Below are positions 1 to 9,000 of a DNA stretch of 64,000 bases, one piece after another (the first letter of the stretch is position 1; each line of letters opens with the position of its first letter). The position numbers and the translations under genes are program-made. The notes under the pieces are model-generated. The model was not told the DNA's origin and made no database searches. It saw only the letters and a program-made list of their open reading frames with translations. The stretch is from Porticoccaceae bacterium (GTDB lineage: Bacteria; Pseudomonadota; Gammaproteobacteria; Pseudomonadales; Porticoccaceae): positions 1 to 64,000 of the forward strand of contig JAGPUQ010000001.1 of NCBI GenBank assembly GCA_018069525.1, given 5' to 3'.

Positions 1-199
1 AAACCAAAATCGGCCGTTTTAAGGTATTGCGCTATCAACATAGCGGTGTTTTTTTGTGGCGCAGTTCACGTTGACAGCACCGTGCCGGCCAAAATCTAAA
101 TCACATCTTGATGTACCGGAATTTATCTTCTAAATACCTGGCTAAGGAAGGCATAGATTTTGTGCGCCTGATATTTGCTACAGCAAGCGCATCGGCGAC
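1..199. other. window edge, no assignable gene
   Basis: No complete gene is visible. Frame 1 is open from the window edge to a stop near 108 and frame 3 is open to about 74, so a gene end from outside could enter here. Neither tail shows a motif I recognise. Confidence 0.4.
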
Positions 200-235
200 A
201 AGGAGGTAATAAGGAGGTATTAAATGCTTGAATGA
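200..235 (+). promoter_or_regulatory. tandem duplicated Shine-Dalgarno with a 3-codon mini-ORF
   Basis: Two copies of AAGGAGGT stand 11 bases apart (200-207 and 211-218). The second lies 5 bases before ATG CTT GAA TGA (224-235), a possible Met-Leu-Glu mini-ORF about 65 bases before the NlpC/P60 gene. Both match the 16S anti-Shine-Dalgarno sequence very well. The duplication is seen; any leader role is inference. Confidence 0.4.
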
Positions 236-300
236 CTGGATTCATTAACTAGATTCAGAGGCTGGATTCAGAGACTCAATTAACTAACCAGATTCGCAAT

Positions 301-831
301 ATGCACACACATCCATACCGACTTCATATTCCCTTGATACTGAGCGTACTGTTACTGTCTGCTTGCGCCGGTCAACAGCAGCCTGCACAAACTCAAATGC
401 AAAGCCAAAGGCTGGGCTTCGGCGCTCTCGCTGGGGACACCAGTGATAGAGCAGAGGACACCCTGCTCGCCGTACTCGAAACTCAATATCAGCAGTGGCG
501 CGGCGCGCCTTATCGCTATGGCGGCATGAAAAAATCCGGCGTCGACTGCTCCGGCTTCGTACACCTTACCTACCGCGACAAACTCAATCTCGACATCCCG
601 CGTACCACCGCGGCCTTATCTCAGCTCGGCCAGGAAATTTCGGTAAATGAATTAAAAACGGGCGATCTAGTATTTTTTAGAACCGGAAAAAACCAACGCC
701 ATGTCGGTATTTACTTAAACAAGTATCAGTTTGTGCACGCCTCGAGAAGTAAGGGCGTCACTATCTCCAACCTTAACAACAATTATTGGCTTAAGACCTA
801 CTGGAAATCAAAAAGAGTAGCCGGTATTTAA
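301..831 (+). CDS. NlpC/P60 family lipoprotein endopeptidase (Spr/MepS-like)
   Basis: Predicted outer-membrane lipoprotein that cleaves peptide stems of peptidoglycan. Residues 8-22 form a lipoprotein signal with lipobox LSAC and acceptor Cys22. The C-terminal NlpC/P60 domain (about 55-176) has the expected catalytic triad: Cys83 in VDCSGF, His134 in RHVGIY and His146 in FVHAS. The length of 176 aa suits the Spr/MepS class. No strong ribosome site sits directly before the ATG; a strong duplicated one lies about 80 bases upstream. The next gene runs toward it and encodes an L,D-transpeptidase, so the context is also cell wall. Confidence 0.9.
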   Translation: MHTHPYRLHIPLILSVLLLSACAGQQQPAQTQMQSQRLGFGALAGDTSDRAEDTLLAVLETQYQQWRGAPYRYGGMKKSGVDCSGFVHLTYRDKLNLDIPRTTAALSQLGQEISVNELKTGDLVFFRTGKNQRHVGIYLNKYQFVHASRSKGVTISNLNNNYWLKTYWKSKRVAGI

Positions 832-842
832 TCAGCAACTAA

Positions 843-1997
843 TCAGCGACGATTTTCGGTATCGCGCCTGCTTACCTCTGAACTTGCCTCTGAACTTGCC
901 TCTGAACCTGCCTCTAAGTCTGCCTCGAGAGCATCCCCCGGCGGCATCGCAGTATTTGCATTGATGTCATAGGGTGGTAAATCGTAGAGCTCAACCGTTA
1001 TTTTCGCGATTTTTTCTCGCAGAGTTTGGCCATCAATACTAATTTCTACCGGCAACACCTGCCAGCTATTAATCTGGGCTTCCACCCTTTTCCAATCGAC
1101 CTCATAGCGAAGTTTACCTTCATCGTTTTTATTTTGAAGATAGGGAGATAAAGCCAGCACCGCACGAGTCATTGGGTTTTCGCTAGCACCGTATTCGGAT
1201 ACCGGCTCGTAATTGGCCATTACCAACTTACCTGCCTGAACACCAACCGCCACAGGTTGATCAATCACCCGAACCGGAATACCGGCTTTAACTAAAGGGA
1301 ATATAGTAGCAGCGTCTTCAGGATACAAATGTAAACAGCCGTGACTAACGCGCATACCAACGCCCCAGGGGCGATTGGTTCCGTGAATAAAGATGCCTTT
1401 AAAACCGGTCTGAATGGCCAGCATGCCCATGGGGTTATCGGGTCCCGGGGGGAAATAAACAGGGAAATCTGGCACTCCGTCTTCACGCTTTTCCCGACGA
1501 ATGGAGGGAGGCACAAACCAGGCCGGATCCCGATGCTTGGCAACCACCGTGGTGTCACCCAGCGGCGTAGGCCAGCCTTCCCGCCCAATACTAACTGGCA
1601 TGGTAATCACCTGCCCACGCTTACCTTTTTCGGCTAGAGGAAAATAAAACATGCGCCGCTGCGGTATATTGATAACAATACCCCGCCAGGGTTTTGGCGG
1701 CAAAACAAACTGCGTAGGCACCACCACTTCAACACCCTCACCGGGAAGCCAAATATCAACGCCGGGATTAGCCCAGGTAATTTCGTGGTAACCCAGGTCA
1801 AAGTTGCGGGCAATGTCCACCAAGGTATTTTCACGACTCGGCAGCAGTACACGAATACTCCCCACCACGGTAGAATCATCTTGAGGAAGATCAAAGGTGC
1901 TCGAAACAGCAGTCGAGCTGAAGAGAAAACACATCAAACCAACAACTAGCATCGCAGTAGATGCAGTAGATGCAGTAGATGCAGTAATCTTTATCAT
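843..1997 (-). CDS. LysM and YkuD L,D-transpeptidase (ErfK/YbiS type)
   Basis: Periplasmic transpeptidase that forms 3-3 crosslinks or attaches lipoproteins to peptidoglycan. After a signal peptide comes a LysM-like segment (about 45-95), then the YkuD domain (about 105-240) with HGTNRPWGVGMRVSHGC: His203 region, His219 and nucleophile Cys221. A C-terminal extension follows, as in YbiS-class enzymes. Two coding microrepeats stand out: an AST tripeptide repeat from a 9-bp unit near the N-terminus (about 1956-1985) and an EASS-type repeat near the C-terminus (about 865-915). The Lpp-like gene at 2858 is a plausible substrate for lipoprotein attachment (inference). Confidence 0.9.
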   Translation of the reverse strand: MIKITASTASTASTAMLVVGLMCFLFSSTAVSSTFDLPQDDSTVVGSIRVLLPSRENTLVDIARNFDLGYHEITWANPGVDIWLPGEGVEVVVPTQFVLPPKPWRGIVINIPQRRMFYFPLAEKGKRGQVITMPVSIGREGWPTPLGDTTVVAKHRDPAWFVPPSIRREKREDGVPDFPVYFPPGPDNPMGMLAIQTGFKGIFIHGTNRPWGVGMRVSHGCLHLYPEDAATIFPLVKAGIPVRVIDQPVAVGVQAGKLVMANYEPVSEYGASENPMTRAVLALSPYLQNKNDEGKLRYEVDWKRVEAQINSWQVLPVEISIDGQTLREKIAKITVELYDLPPYDINANTAMPPGDALEADLEAGSEASSEASSEVSRRDTENRR

Positions 1998-2248
1998 CCG
2001 TTTACTCTTATCGCTAGCCAGTTTAATCTGAAAAAAATATAGATTTTTTCACACCATTTATTTTTTGTACTATTTGTTTTTTGTACCAACTTTTTAAGTT
2101 GCGTACACTAGGAAGCTATAGCCCCACATATGCTAAACGTCCGCAGGCAATACCTGTTAATTTATCGGACTATAAAATGCTCACCCCGAGTCTAAGAAAT
2201 GTTGCCTGTATTCAACTTCTCGAAGTCCTTGTTCGAACCCTGGTTCAA

Positions 2249-2827
2249 ATGAGGCACTTGTTCTGGGCTTGGGCCTGGCACTTACTGCTGGCTCTCACAG
2301 TGTTTATACCCCAATCCGGGGTTTCGGATAATTCAGTAGCGACGGCGTCCACATGGGTATTAATCGACACCCACCACTCCACCCTGACGATAATACGTAA
2401 CGGCGAGGCGGTTGCTCATTTCAACAACATATCCATCGGCCGCCGTGGTACCGCACCACTACATATGCAGGGAGATGACACTACGCCACTCGGTACCTTC
2501 CGAATTATTTCCAGGAATACTGCAAGCCCGTACAAACTGTTTTTTGGCCTTGATTATCCGACGCCCGCGCACGCAGAGCTGGCCCTGAAAAACGGAAAAA
2601 TTGAGGCCGAACACCACCGCTTGATCCTTGCCGCACACGCAGGCAACCAGATTCCGCCTTCATCAACCCCGCTCGGCGGTGCGATCGGCATCCACGGCAT
2701 TGGCGCAGGCAGTTTGTCGGTGCATCACCAATACAATTGGACCAACGGCTGCATCGCGCTAGACAACCAACAGATTCAGGAGTTCTCGCGCTGGGTAACT
2801 ACAGGCGTGCACGTCAACATCCAATAA
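2249..2827 (+). CDS. small L,D-transpeptidase (YkuD domain)
   Basis: Second L,D-transpeptidase-family protein, 192 aa from the ATG at 2249. I chose this start because it puts a hydrophobic signal segment (WAWHLLLALTVFI) at the N-terminus; the frame is open further up to 2081 but that extension is not signal-like. The YkuD signature is IGIHGIG followed by TNGCIAL with nucleophile Cys168, where the usual Ser of SxGC is Thr. The protein carries no LysM, so it is close to a bare YkuD domain. It may act on the cell wall with its divergent neighbour. Confidence 0.82.
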   Translation: MRHLFWAWAWHLLLALTVFIPQSGVSDNSVATASTWVLIDTHHSTLTIIRNGEAVAHFNNISIGRRGTAPLHMQGDDTTPLGTFRIISRNTASPYKLFFGLDYPTPAHAELALKNGKIEAEHHRLILAAHAGNQIPPSSTPLGGAIGIHGIGAGSLSVHHQYNWTNGCIALDNQQIQEFSRWVTTGVHVNIQ

Positions 2828-2857
2828 CATTCGGATCGAGGATTTCCCACTACGGCG

Positions 2858-3163
2858 TCACTTCACCATGGTTTTCTTAAACATCCGATTAATTTTTTCG
2901 TCAACCTGATTCGCCGTACTCTCAGCGGCACTCGCCTGAGCATTAGCCTGAGCAGCTTGCTGAGCTGCCTGCTGAGCTGCCTGCTGAGCGGCAGCCTGTG
3001 CCTGACTCGCACTTTGTTGCGCGGCCTCAGCACTCAGCTGGGCCCTATCGGCGGTGACTTGAGCGCGCTCAGCCATAGCGCGCACATCCGCCAATTCGCT
3101 GTTATTGGCACAGCCGGTTGCGCCAATGACGGCAAACACCACAACAATAAACAGCTTCTTCAT
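2858..3163 (-). CDS. alanine-zipper outer-membrane lipoprotein (Lpp/OprI-like)
   Basis: Small lipoprotein: signal peptide with lipobox ending in Cys (IGATGC), then a long Ala/Gln heptad segment typical of the trimeric Lpp/OprI alanine zipper, ending in KKTMVK. The terminal Lys is the residue used for covalent attachment to peptidoglycan in Braun lipoprotein, so peptidoglycan anchoring is likely. I start at the second Met (MKKLFIV); a Met three codons upstream is possible. The core holds a 12-bp tandem repeat giving QQAA units, so the zipper length may vary between strains. Two L,D-transpeptidase genes, the enzyme class that makes this linkage, lie next door. Confidence 0.85.
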   Translation of the reverse strand: MKKLFIVVVFAVIGATGCANNSELADVRAMAERAQVTADRAQLSAEAAQQSASQAQAAAQQAAQQAAQQAAQANAQASAAESTANQVDEKINRMFKKTMVK

Positions 3164-3260
3164 AGCAAACACCTCACCTGTTAATAAATAATCGAGCGCA
3201 TACAGACATCCCGCACTACGCTCCGGTAAGAATGCTATTTGTAGCTATGGATTACCTTGA

Positions 3261-3281
3261 CTTAGGTCAGGCAGACCTAAG
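3261..3281. promoter_or_regulatory. palindromic operator-like site
   Basis: CTTAGGTC, a 5-base spacer, then GACCTAAG: a perfect inverted repeat between divergent genes. This is the usual form of a dimeric regulator site. The regulator is unknown. Confidence 0.35.
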
Positions 3282-3597
3282 GGGGAAAATAAGCGACAGT
3301 ACACACCAAACAGCGTATTGTATGATCTGGATAGGAAACCATGATGCTTGTATAGACTAGATGCCATTTTCATGAAAAATGCCTAAGAAGGGTCGGCGCC
3401 ATTCAAGCCCATGTCTCGGGATTAATCTTAGCCATTGTGAGAAAATCGCACTGTATCTACCAGGACTTAGACTTCTCTGTTTTTATAGGTTTTGCTGGCA
3501 CTACGGTTATACCAACCTGTGATATTTAAGCTTTTTTATTTCATGTTTGTGGGCCTGCAATGACGGGGCATCAATAATATAGGTCGGCCATAGGGGC

Positions 3598-3613
3598 TGG
3601 CACAGCTATTGCT
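3598..3613 (+). promoter_or_regulatory. sigma-54 type promoter element
   Basis: TGGCAC, 5 bases, TTGCT matches the RpoN -24/-12 consensus exactly at its key GG and GC. Transcription would begin near 3624, which leaves a very short leader for a GTG start at 3631 and a normal one for the ATG at 3658. I see no clear upstream enhancer site. Confidence 0.4.
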
Positions 3614-3630
3614 TGGCATAATAGGCAAAA

Positions 3631-5106
3631 GTGTCTCATCGGGAAAATGTAACGCGCATGAACAAAAGCTGGTCGTCGTATCAAACAGGCTCGTTTTTTG
3701 ACGAATTGATTGCTCCCTCTGGCCAACCGCGTCGCGCAGCTCAACAGTTAGTAAAACTGCTTCAGGGTTTGCCAGACGAAGAAATGGTCACGCGTCGGGA
3801 TGCCGCTGAACTAGCAATCAAAGAAATGGGTGTCTCCTTCACCATCTATAGTGAAGAAGGTAATATCGACCGAGCCTGGCCTTTCGATATTATCCCGCGG
3901 GTGATTCCGGCTCGCGAGTGGAACAAAGTAACCAGAGGGTTAATTCAGCGTAGTCGAGCCCTTAATTGTTTTATTGACGACATCTACAACGCACAGAATA
4001 TTATTGCCGATGGCATCATACCGGCAGATACAGTGCTGGAATCAGGCAACTTTAAACCCCAATGCAAGGGTATGTCGCCCAGATATGGTGCGTGGGCACA
4101 CATCTGCGGTTCCGATCTGGTGCGCGATAAAGGTGGCAAGTTCTATGTGCTCGAAGATAACCTGCGCGTGCCCTCTGGCGTCTCTTATATGCTGGAAAAT
4201 CGCGAGATTACAAAACGCGTATTGCCGGAACTATTCGAAAATTACAGCATTCTGCCTGTCGATGATTACCCTTCCCAATTACACAGCACACTAGCATCAC
4301 TATCGCCTCGTAATCAAAAGCGACCTTGTATTGTTGTACTCACACCTGGTATCTATAACTCAGCGTATTTCGAGCATGCTTTTCTCGCACAGGGTATGGG
4401 CGCAGAATTGGTTGAGGGTAGTGATTTGTTTGTCGATGATGATGATGTTGTTTATATGCGTACTGTTGACGGCCCCTTGAGAGTTGATGTGGTCTATCGA
4501 CGGATTGATGATGATTTTCTCGACCCGGAGACATTTAGGAAAGACTCAACACTTGGCGTACCCGGTATTATGCGCGCATGGAAAGCTGGTAATGTTGCCA
4601 TCGCCAATGCTCCGGGCGCGGGCGTCGCCGATGACAAAGTGATATATGCTTTTGTGCCTGAAATGATCCGTTATTACCTAAAAGAAAAGCCGCTACTGGC
4701 CAGCGTAAAAACTTACCTGTGCATGCACGACAAAGATCGCAAGTATGTATTAGACAATCTCGATAAATTAGTGGTCAAACCCGCCAATGAGTCAGGAGGC
4801 TACGGGCTTATGGTTGGGCCTCACGCGACTGCTAAAAAAAGAGCCGAGTTTGCCAAATTGATTGAAGCAAACCCAAGAAACTACATTGCTCAACCTACTT
4901 TGGCGCTATCGACAACGCCTACCTACATTGATGATCTTGTTGAACCCAGGCACATAGACCTACGTCCTTTTATATTACAGGGCAAAGATAGCTGGGTGAG
5001 CCAAGGGGGCCTGACCAGGGTAGCACTGGTAAAAGGGTCATTGGTGGTGAATTCCTCTCAAGGCGGTGGCAGCAAAGATACCTGGATTGTGGAGGGCAAT
5101 AAATGA
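3631..5106 (+). CDS. circularly permuted type 2 ATP-grasp protein (predicted amide ligase)
   Basis: Predicted ATP-dependent carboxylate-amine ligase of the circularly permuted ATP-grasp family (older names DUF404/DUF407). Family marks seen are GMSPRYGAW, VLEDNLRVPSG, LTPGIYNSAYFEHAFLA, VKPANESGGYG and the C-terminal SSQGGGSKDTW. At 491 aa it is a full-length single-domain member. Two starts are possible: GTG at 3631, five bases after AGG, or ATG at 3658 (482 aa); the sigma-54-like element favours the latter. Its TGA overlaps the next ATG (ATGA), so it is coupled to the alpha-E gene. The family is biochemically poorly described; a peptide-forming role is inferred from comparative genomics (Iyer, Aravind and colleagues). 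Confidence 0.88.
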   Translation: MSHRENVTRMNKSWSSYQTGSFFDELIAPSGQPRRAAQQLVKLLQGLPDEEMVTRRDAAELAIKEMGVSFTIYSEEGNIDRAWPFDIIPRVIPAREWNKVTRGLIQRSRALNCFIDDIYNAQNIIADGIIPADTVLESGNFKPQCKGMSPRYGAWAHICGSDLVRDKGGKFYVLEDNLRVPSGVSYMLENREITKRVLPELFENYSILPVDDYPSQLHSTLASLSPRNQKRPCIVVLTPGIYNSAYFEHAFLAQGMGAELVEGSDLFVDDDDVVYMRTVDGPLRVDVVYRRIDDDFLDPETFRKDSTLGVPGIMRAWKAGNVAIANAPGAGVADDKVIYAFVPEMIRYYLKEKPLLASVKTYLCMHDKDRKYVLDNLDKLVVKPANESGGYGLMVGPHATAKKRAEFAKLIEANPRNYIAQPTLALSTTPTYIDDLVEPRHIDLRPFILQGKDSWVSQGGLTRVALVKGSLVVNSSQGGGSKDTWIVEGNK

Positions 5107-6041
5107 CGATGTTATCGCGAGTTGCCGAGCGATTATTCTGGATGGCGCGCTACCTTGAGCGAGCGGAAGATACTGCCAGATTAACTTATGCCTATACTCA
5201 TTTGGTAATGGATATTCCCTCGGGGGCTGAGCCTGGGTGGGATGTGCTCGTGCGAATTATGGATGCCGAAACAAGCTATGCCGACAAATACCGGGTCTAT
5301 AACGAACAAAATGTGTTGCAGTTTTTGATCGCCGATGAGAATAACGTCGGCGGCATTTACCATGCCATTCGAGCTGCCCGTGAAAACGTTCGTACTACAC
5401 GTGATGTATTACCAGAGGAAGCCTGGGAGTATGTCAACGAACTCTACCTCTATGCGCAGGAGTATGCTGAAAATTCGATTGGCAGGCGCAACCGTTATCA
5501 ATTTCTTGAAACTATCATTACCCGCTGTCAAATGATTAGCGGCATGCTGTTATCAACATTGAGCCGCGACCATGCCTACCGCTTTATTAAATTAGGCGGC
5601 CTGATAGAGCGTGCCGATATGACTACGCGAGTCGTTGACGTGGGTGCCGCTGCACTTCTTGGCGAAGACCGTCACCACAGCGCTGTTGATCCTCTAATTT
5701 GGGCCTGCTTATTGAAATCTCTCTCGGCAATGGGGGCTTATCGACGCCAGATTGGCCCGCAGGTTGAAGCAAATTCAATGGTTGATTTTGTGCTTCGCGA
5801 CGACAAATTACCACGCTCGGTACAGTATTGTCTCAATGGAATGCGGAAGGAAATATTACCACTAGCCAACCATAAACCGGTGCTTAAATTATTAGATATG
5901 GCGCGAAGGAAACAGTCTCGTTTTGACCCCAATACTGCTTCGCGAGAAGAATTACATGTCTTTGTTGACGATATCCAGGCCGGTCTTTTCAACATCAATA
6001 GCACCATTGATAGTACCTGGTTTCAACTGGATCAGACATGA
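5103..6041 (+). CDS. alpha-E domain protein (DUF403)
   Basis: All-helical alpha-E protein, recognised by the conserved ER motif near the N-terminus (RLFWMARYLERAEDTAR, about 7-25). It is 312 aa, the usual length for a free-standing member. The function is unknown; it nearly always accompanies circularly permuted ATP-grasp ligases and is sometimes fused to them, as happens in this window at 9613. It overlaps the upstream ligase by four bases, which suggests a stoichiometric partner. The next gene begins 49 bases downstream and is probably in the same operon. Confidence 0.88.
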   Translation: MTMLSRVAERLFWMARYLERAEDTARLTYAYTHLVMDIPSGAEPGWDVLVRIMDAETSYADKYRVYNEQNVLQFLIADENNVGGIYHAIRAARENVRTTRDVLPEEAWEYVNELYLYAQEYAENSIGRRNRYQFLETIITRCQMISGMLLSTLSRDHAYRFIKLGGLIERADMTTRVVDVGAAALLGEDRHHSAVDPLIWACLLKSLSAMGAYRRQIGPQVEANSMVDFVLRDDKLPRSVQYCLNGMRKEILPLANHKPVLKLLDMARRKQSRFDPNTASREELHVFVDDIQAGLFNINSTIDSTWFQLDQT

Positions 6042-6090
6042 ACAGCCTTGCTTCCAAAGTAACCCATCTCGCAAAAGGCAGTAATAACCG

Positions 6091-9000
6091 ATGACCATTC
6101 GCGTCGCAATAAACCATCGCACTTCCTACAGGTTTGACCGCCCTGTTAACTTAACAGCGCATACCATACGCCTACGCCCCGCCCCCCACTCACGTACGCC
6201 TATCCACAGCTACAGCCTGAAAATCAAACCACAAGAGCATTTCATCAATTGGCAACAGGATGCCTTTGGCAACTATCTCGCTCGACTGGTATTCCCTGAA
6301 AAATGTACCGAATTTGAGGTTGATGTCGAAGTCATTGCCGATATGACAACGATCAATCCCTTTGACTTTTTCGTTGAGGATTATGCTGAAACGTATCCCT
6401 TTGTGTACGACAAGCAACTCAAAACTGAACTGCGTCCCTATCTAGCAAAACTCAGGTGCGGCTCAAAATTCAAGGCATTAGTCGCCAGTATTGATCGGAA
6501 AACGCGCAGCATCAACGACTTCCTGGTTGAGATTAATCAACTTGTTCAGCAAGAAATTGAATACCTGGTACGACTGGAACCGGGTATACAGACACCCGAA
6601 GAAACATTGAGAAAAGCCAGGGGTTCCTGTCGCGATTCGGCTTGGCTACTAGTACAGTTACTGCGCCACCTGGGGCTCGCGGCCCGGTTTGCTTCCGGTT
6701 ATCTAGTGCAACTCAAGCCTGATGAAAAGTCACTGGATGGCCCCTCGGGGGCTGAACAAGACTTCACCGATTTACACGCCTGGTGTGAAGTCTTTTTACC
6801 GGGTGCCGGCTGGGTAGGACTGGATCCCACCTCTGGCTTATTCGCCAGCGAAGGGCACATCCCGCTGGCCTGTACTCCAAACCCGGTGTCAGCGGCGCCC
6901 ATCGTCGGAGCCACCGATAAATGTGAAGTGGAGTTCGATTTCACAAACACAGTCGAACGCGTGCTCGAAGACCCACGGGTTACCAAGCCTTATAACGAAG
7001 AACAATGGCAACATATACTCGCACTCGGTAAAGCCGTCGACGTGGAGCTAGAGCATAACGACGTGCGCCTTACCATGGGTGGTGAACCCACGTTCGTATC
7101 GGTTGACGACATGGAATCCGAGCAGTGGAATACGGGTGCCCTGGGTGCGGACAAACTGCGTCTTGCAAAGTCCCTGTTGCTGCGTTTGCGTGATCTCTAT
7201 GCGCCAAAAGGTTTGCTGCATTACGGCCAGGGTAAATGGTATCCCGGCGAAGAAATTCCTCGCTGGGCGCTGGGTTTATTCTGGCGCAAGGACGGCGAAC
7301 CGCTGTGGGATAACGCGGCATTGCTGGCACGGGTCGACGAGGACTATGGCTACGAAGCTAAAATGGCTGGCCGCTTTGGCGAAACCCTGTGCAACCTACT
7401 GTCGGTACCAATGGCGTGCTGCCAACCGGCCTATGAAGATGGCATGTACTACCTGATGCAGGAGCAGAACCTCCCGATCAATCTGGATATGAAAGCGCAA
7501 ATAGCCAAAGGCAGCCTGGATCGCCGCCGTCTGGCCCGCCTGATCGACAAAGATTTTGATCTCCCCACCGGTGTTGTCCTGCCACTGTCCCGCAGCACTG
7601 GCGAACCAGTGGACGAGGACAAGAAAAGCTGGAGCAGCAGTTTATGGCCGATGCGACGCGAACGCATTGTACTGATTCCTGGCGATTCTCCGATGGGCCT
7701 GCGGCTACCGCTCGACGATTTACCCGAACGGGCGAATAAGGCCGACGATATCACGCCCCAGCGCGATCCGTTTGCGCCACGAAACGAACTTTCCAGCCGC
7801 GAGGACATGGTCTTTGGTCAATTCGAAAAATCGGTTGAGAACACCACAGAAGAGGCCGCCGACTACGAGTCGGTAGTTCGCACTGCATTGTGTATAGAGG
7901 TCCGCGGCGGGCGGCTGCACGTGTTCATGCCGCCGCTGGAATACCTTGAAGACTACGTCGAACTGATTACCGCTATTGAAAAAACGGCGGCGGCGTTAAA
8001 GGTGAGCGTGATCATTGAAGGTTATGAGCCCCCGCGTGACCCACGCATACAAAAGTTACTCGTCACTCCCGACCCCGGCGTCATCGAAGTCAATGTGCAT
8101 CCCTCCAATAACTGGGAGGAACTGGTGGCAACCACCACATCACTGTATGAGGCAGCGAGGTTAACCCGGCTCTCCACCGAAAAATTTATGCTCGATGGTC
8201 GCCACACCGGTACCGGTGGTGGCAACCACATTACTCTGGGTGGCGCGACTCCGGCTGATAGCCCCATGCTGCGCCGGCCCGATCTGCTGCGCAGCATGAT
8301 CACCTTCTGGCAGCATCACCCCAGCCTGTCCTACTTGTTCTCCGGCATGTTTATTGGACCCACCAGTCAGGCACCGCGCGTCGATGAAGGCCGCGATGAA
8401 ATGCTCTACGAATTGGAAGTGGCATTTTCACAAATGTCCGGTAGTGCAGAAGTACCACAACCGTGGCTGGTGGATCGACTGTTACGCAACTTGCTAATCG
8501 ATATCACCGGCAATACTCATCGCGCAGAATTTTGTATTGATAAGCTGTATTCGCCTTCTGGCAGCGCGGGCCGTTTAGGTATTTTAGAATTTCGCGGTTT
8601 TGAGATGCCACCTCATAGTCGTATGGCTTTAGTGCAGGCCTTGTTGATACGCTGTTTAGTGGCACGCTTTTGGAAGGAGCCTTATCAAAAACCGCTTATT
8701 CGCTGGGGTACCGAACTACATGATCGTTTTATGCTACCCCATTACCTGTGGCAGGACATGAAGTTTGTGGTAGAAGATTTACAAGCTCACGGTTACCCCT
8801 TCCAACTCGATTGGCTAGCGGCTTTCGAGGAATTTCGCTTTCCCCATTACGGCAGGGTGCAAATAGATGACATTGAGCTGGAATTGCGTTGGGCGGTGGA
8901 GCCCTGGCATGTGCTAGGCGAAGAAAGCAGCAGTTATGGCACGTCCCGTTATGTCGATTCATCGCTTGAGCGCTTGCAAATCAAAGCGACCGGTTTGACG

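Larger units (their letters stand above)
3173..3630. other. divergent intergenic region between lipoprotein and ATP-grasp genes
   Basis: About 460 bases with no supported gene. It holds a perfect 8-bp inverted repeat with a 5-base spacer at 3261-3281 and a sigma-54-like element at 3598-3613, listed separately. Nothing else was recognised. Confidence 0.6.

Noticed and set aside
7079-7456. Alternative-frame ORF of 125 aa inside the DUF2126 gene
   Set aside because: It is a shadow of the conserved frame; Arg/Thr/Cys-rich with no domain.
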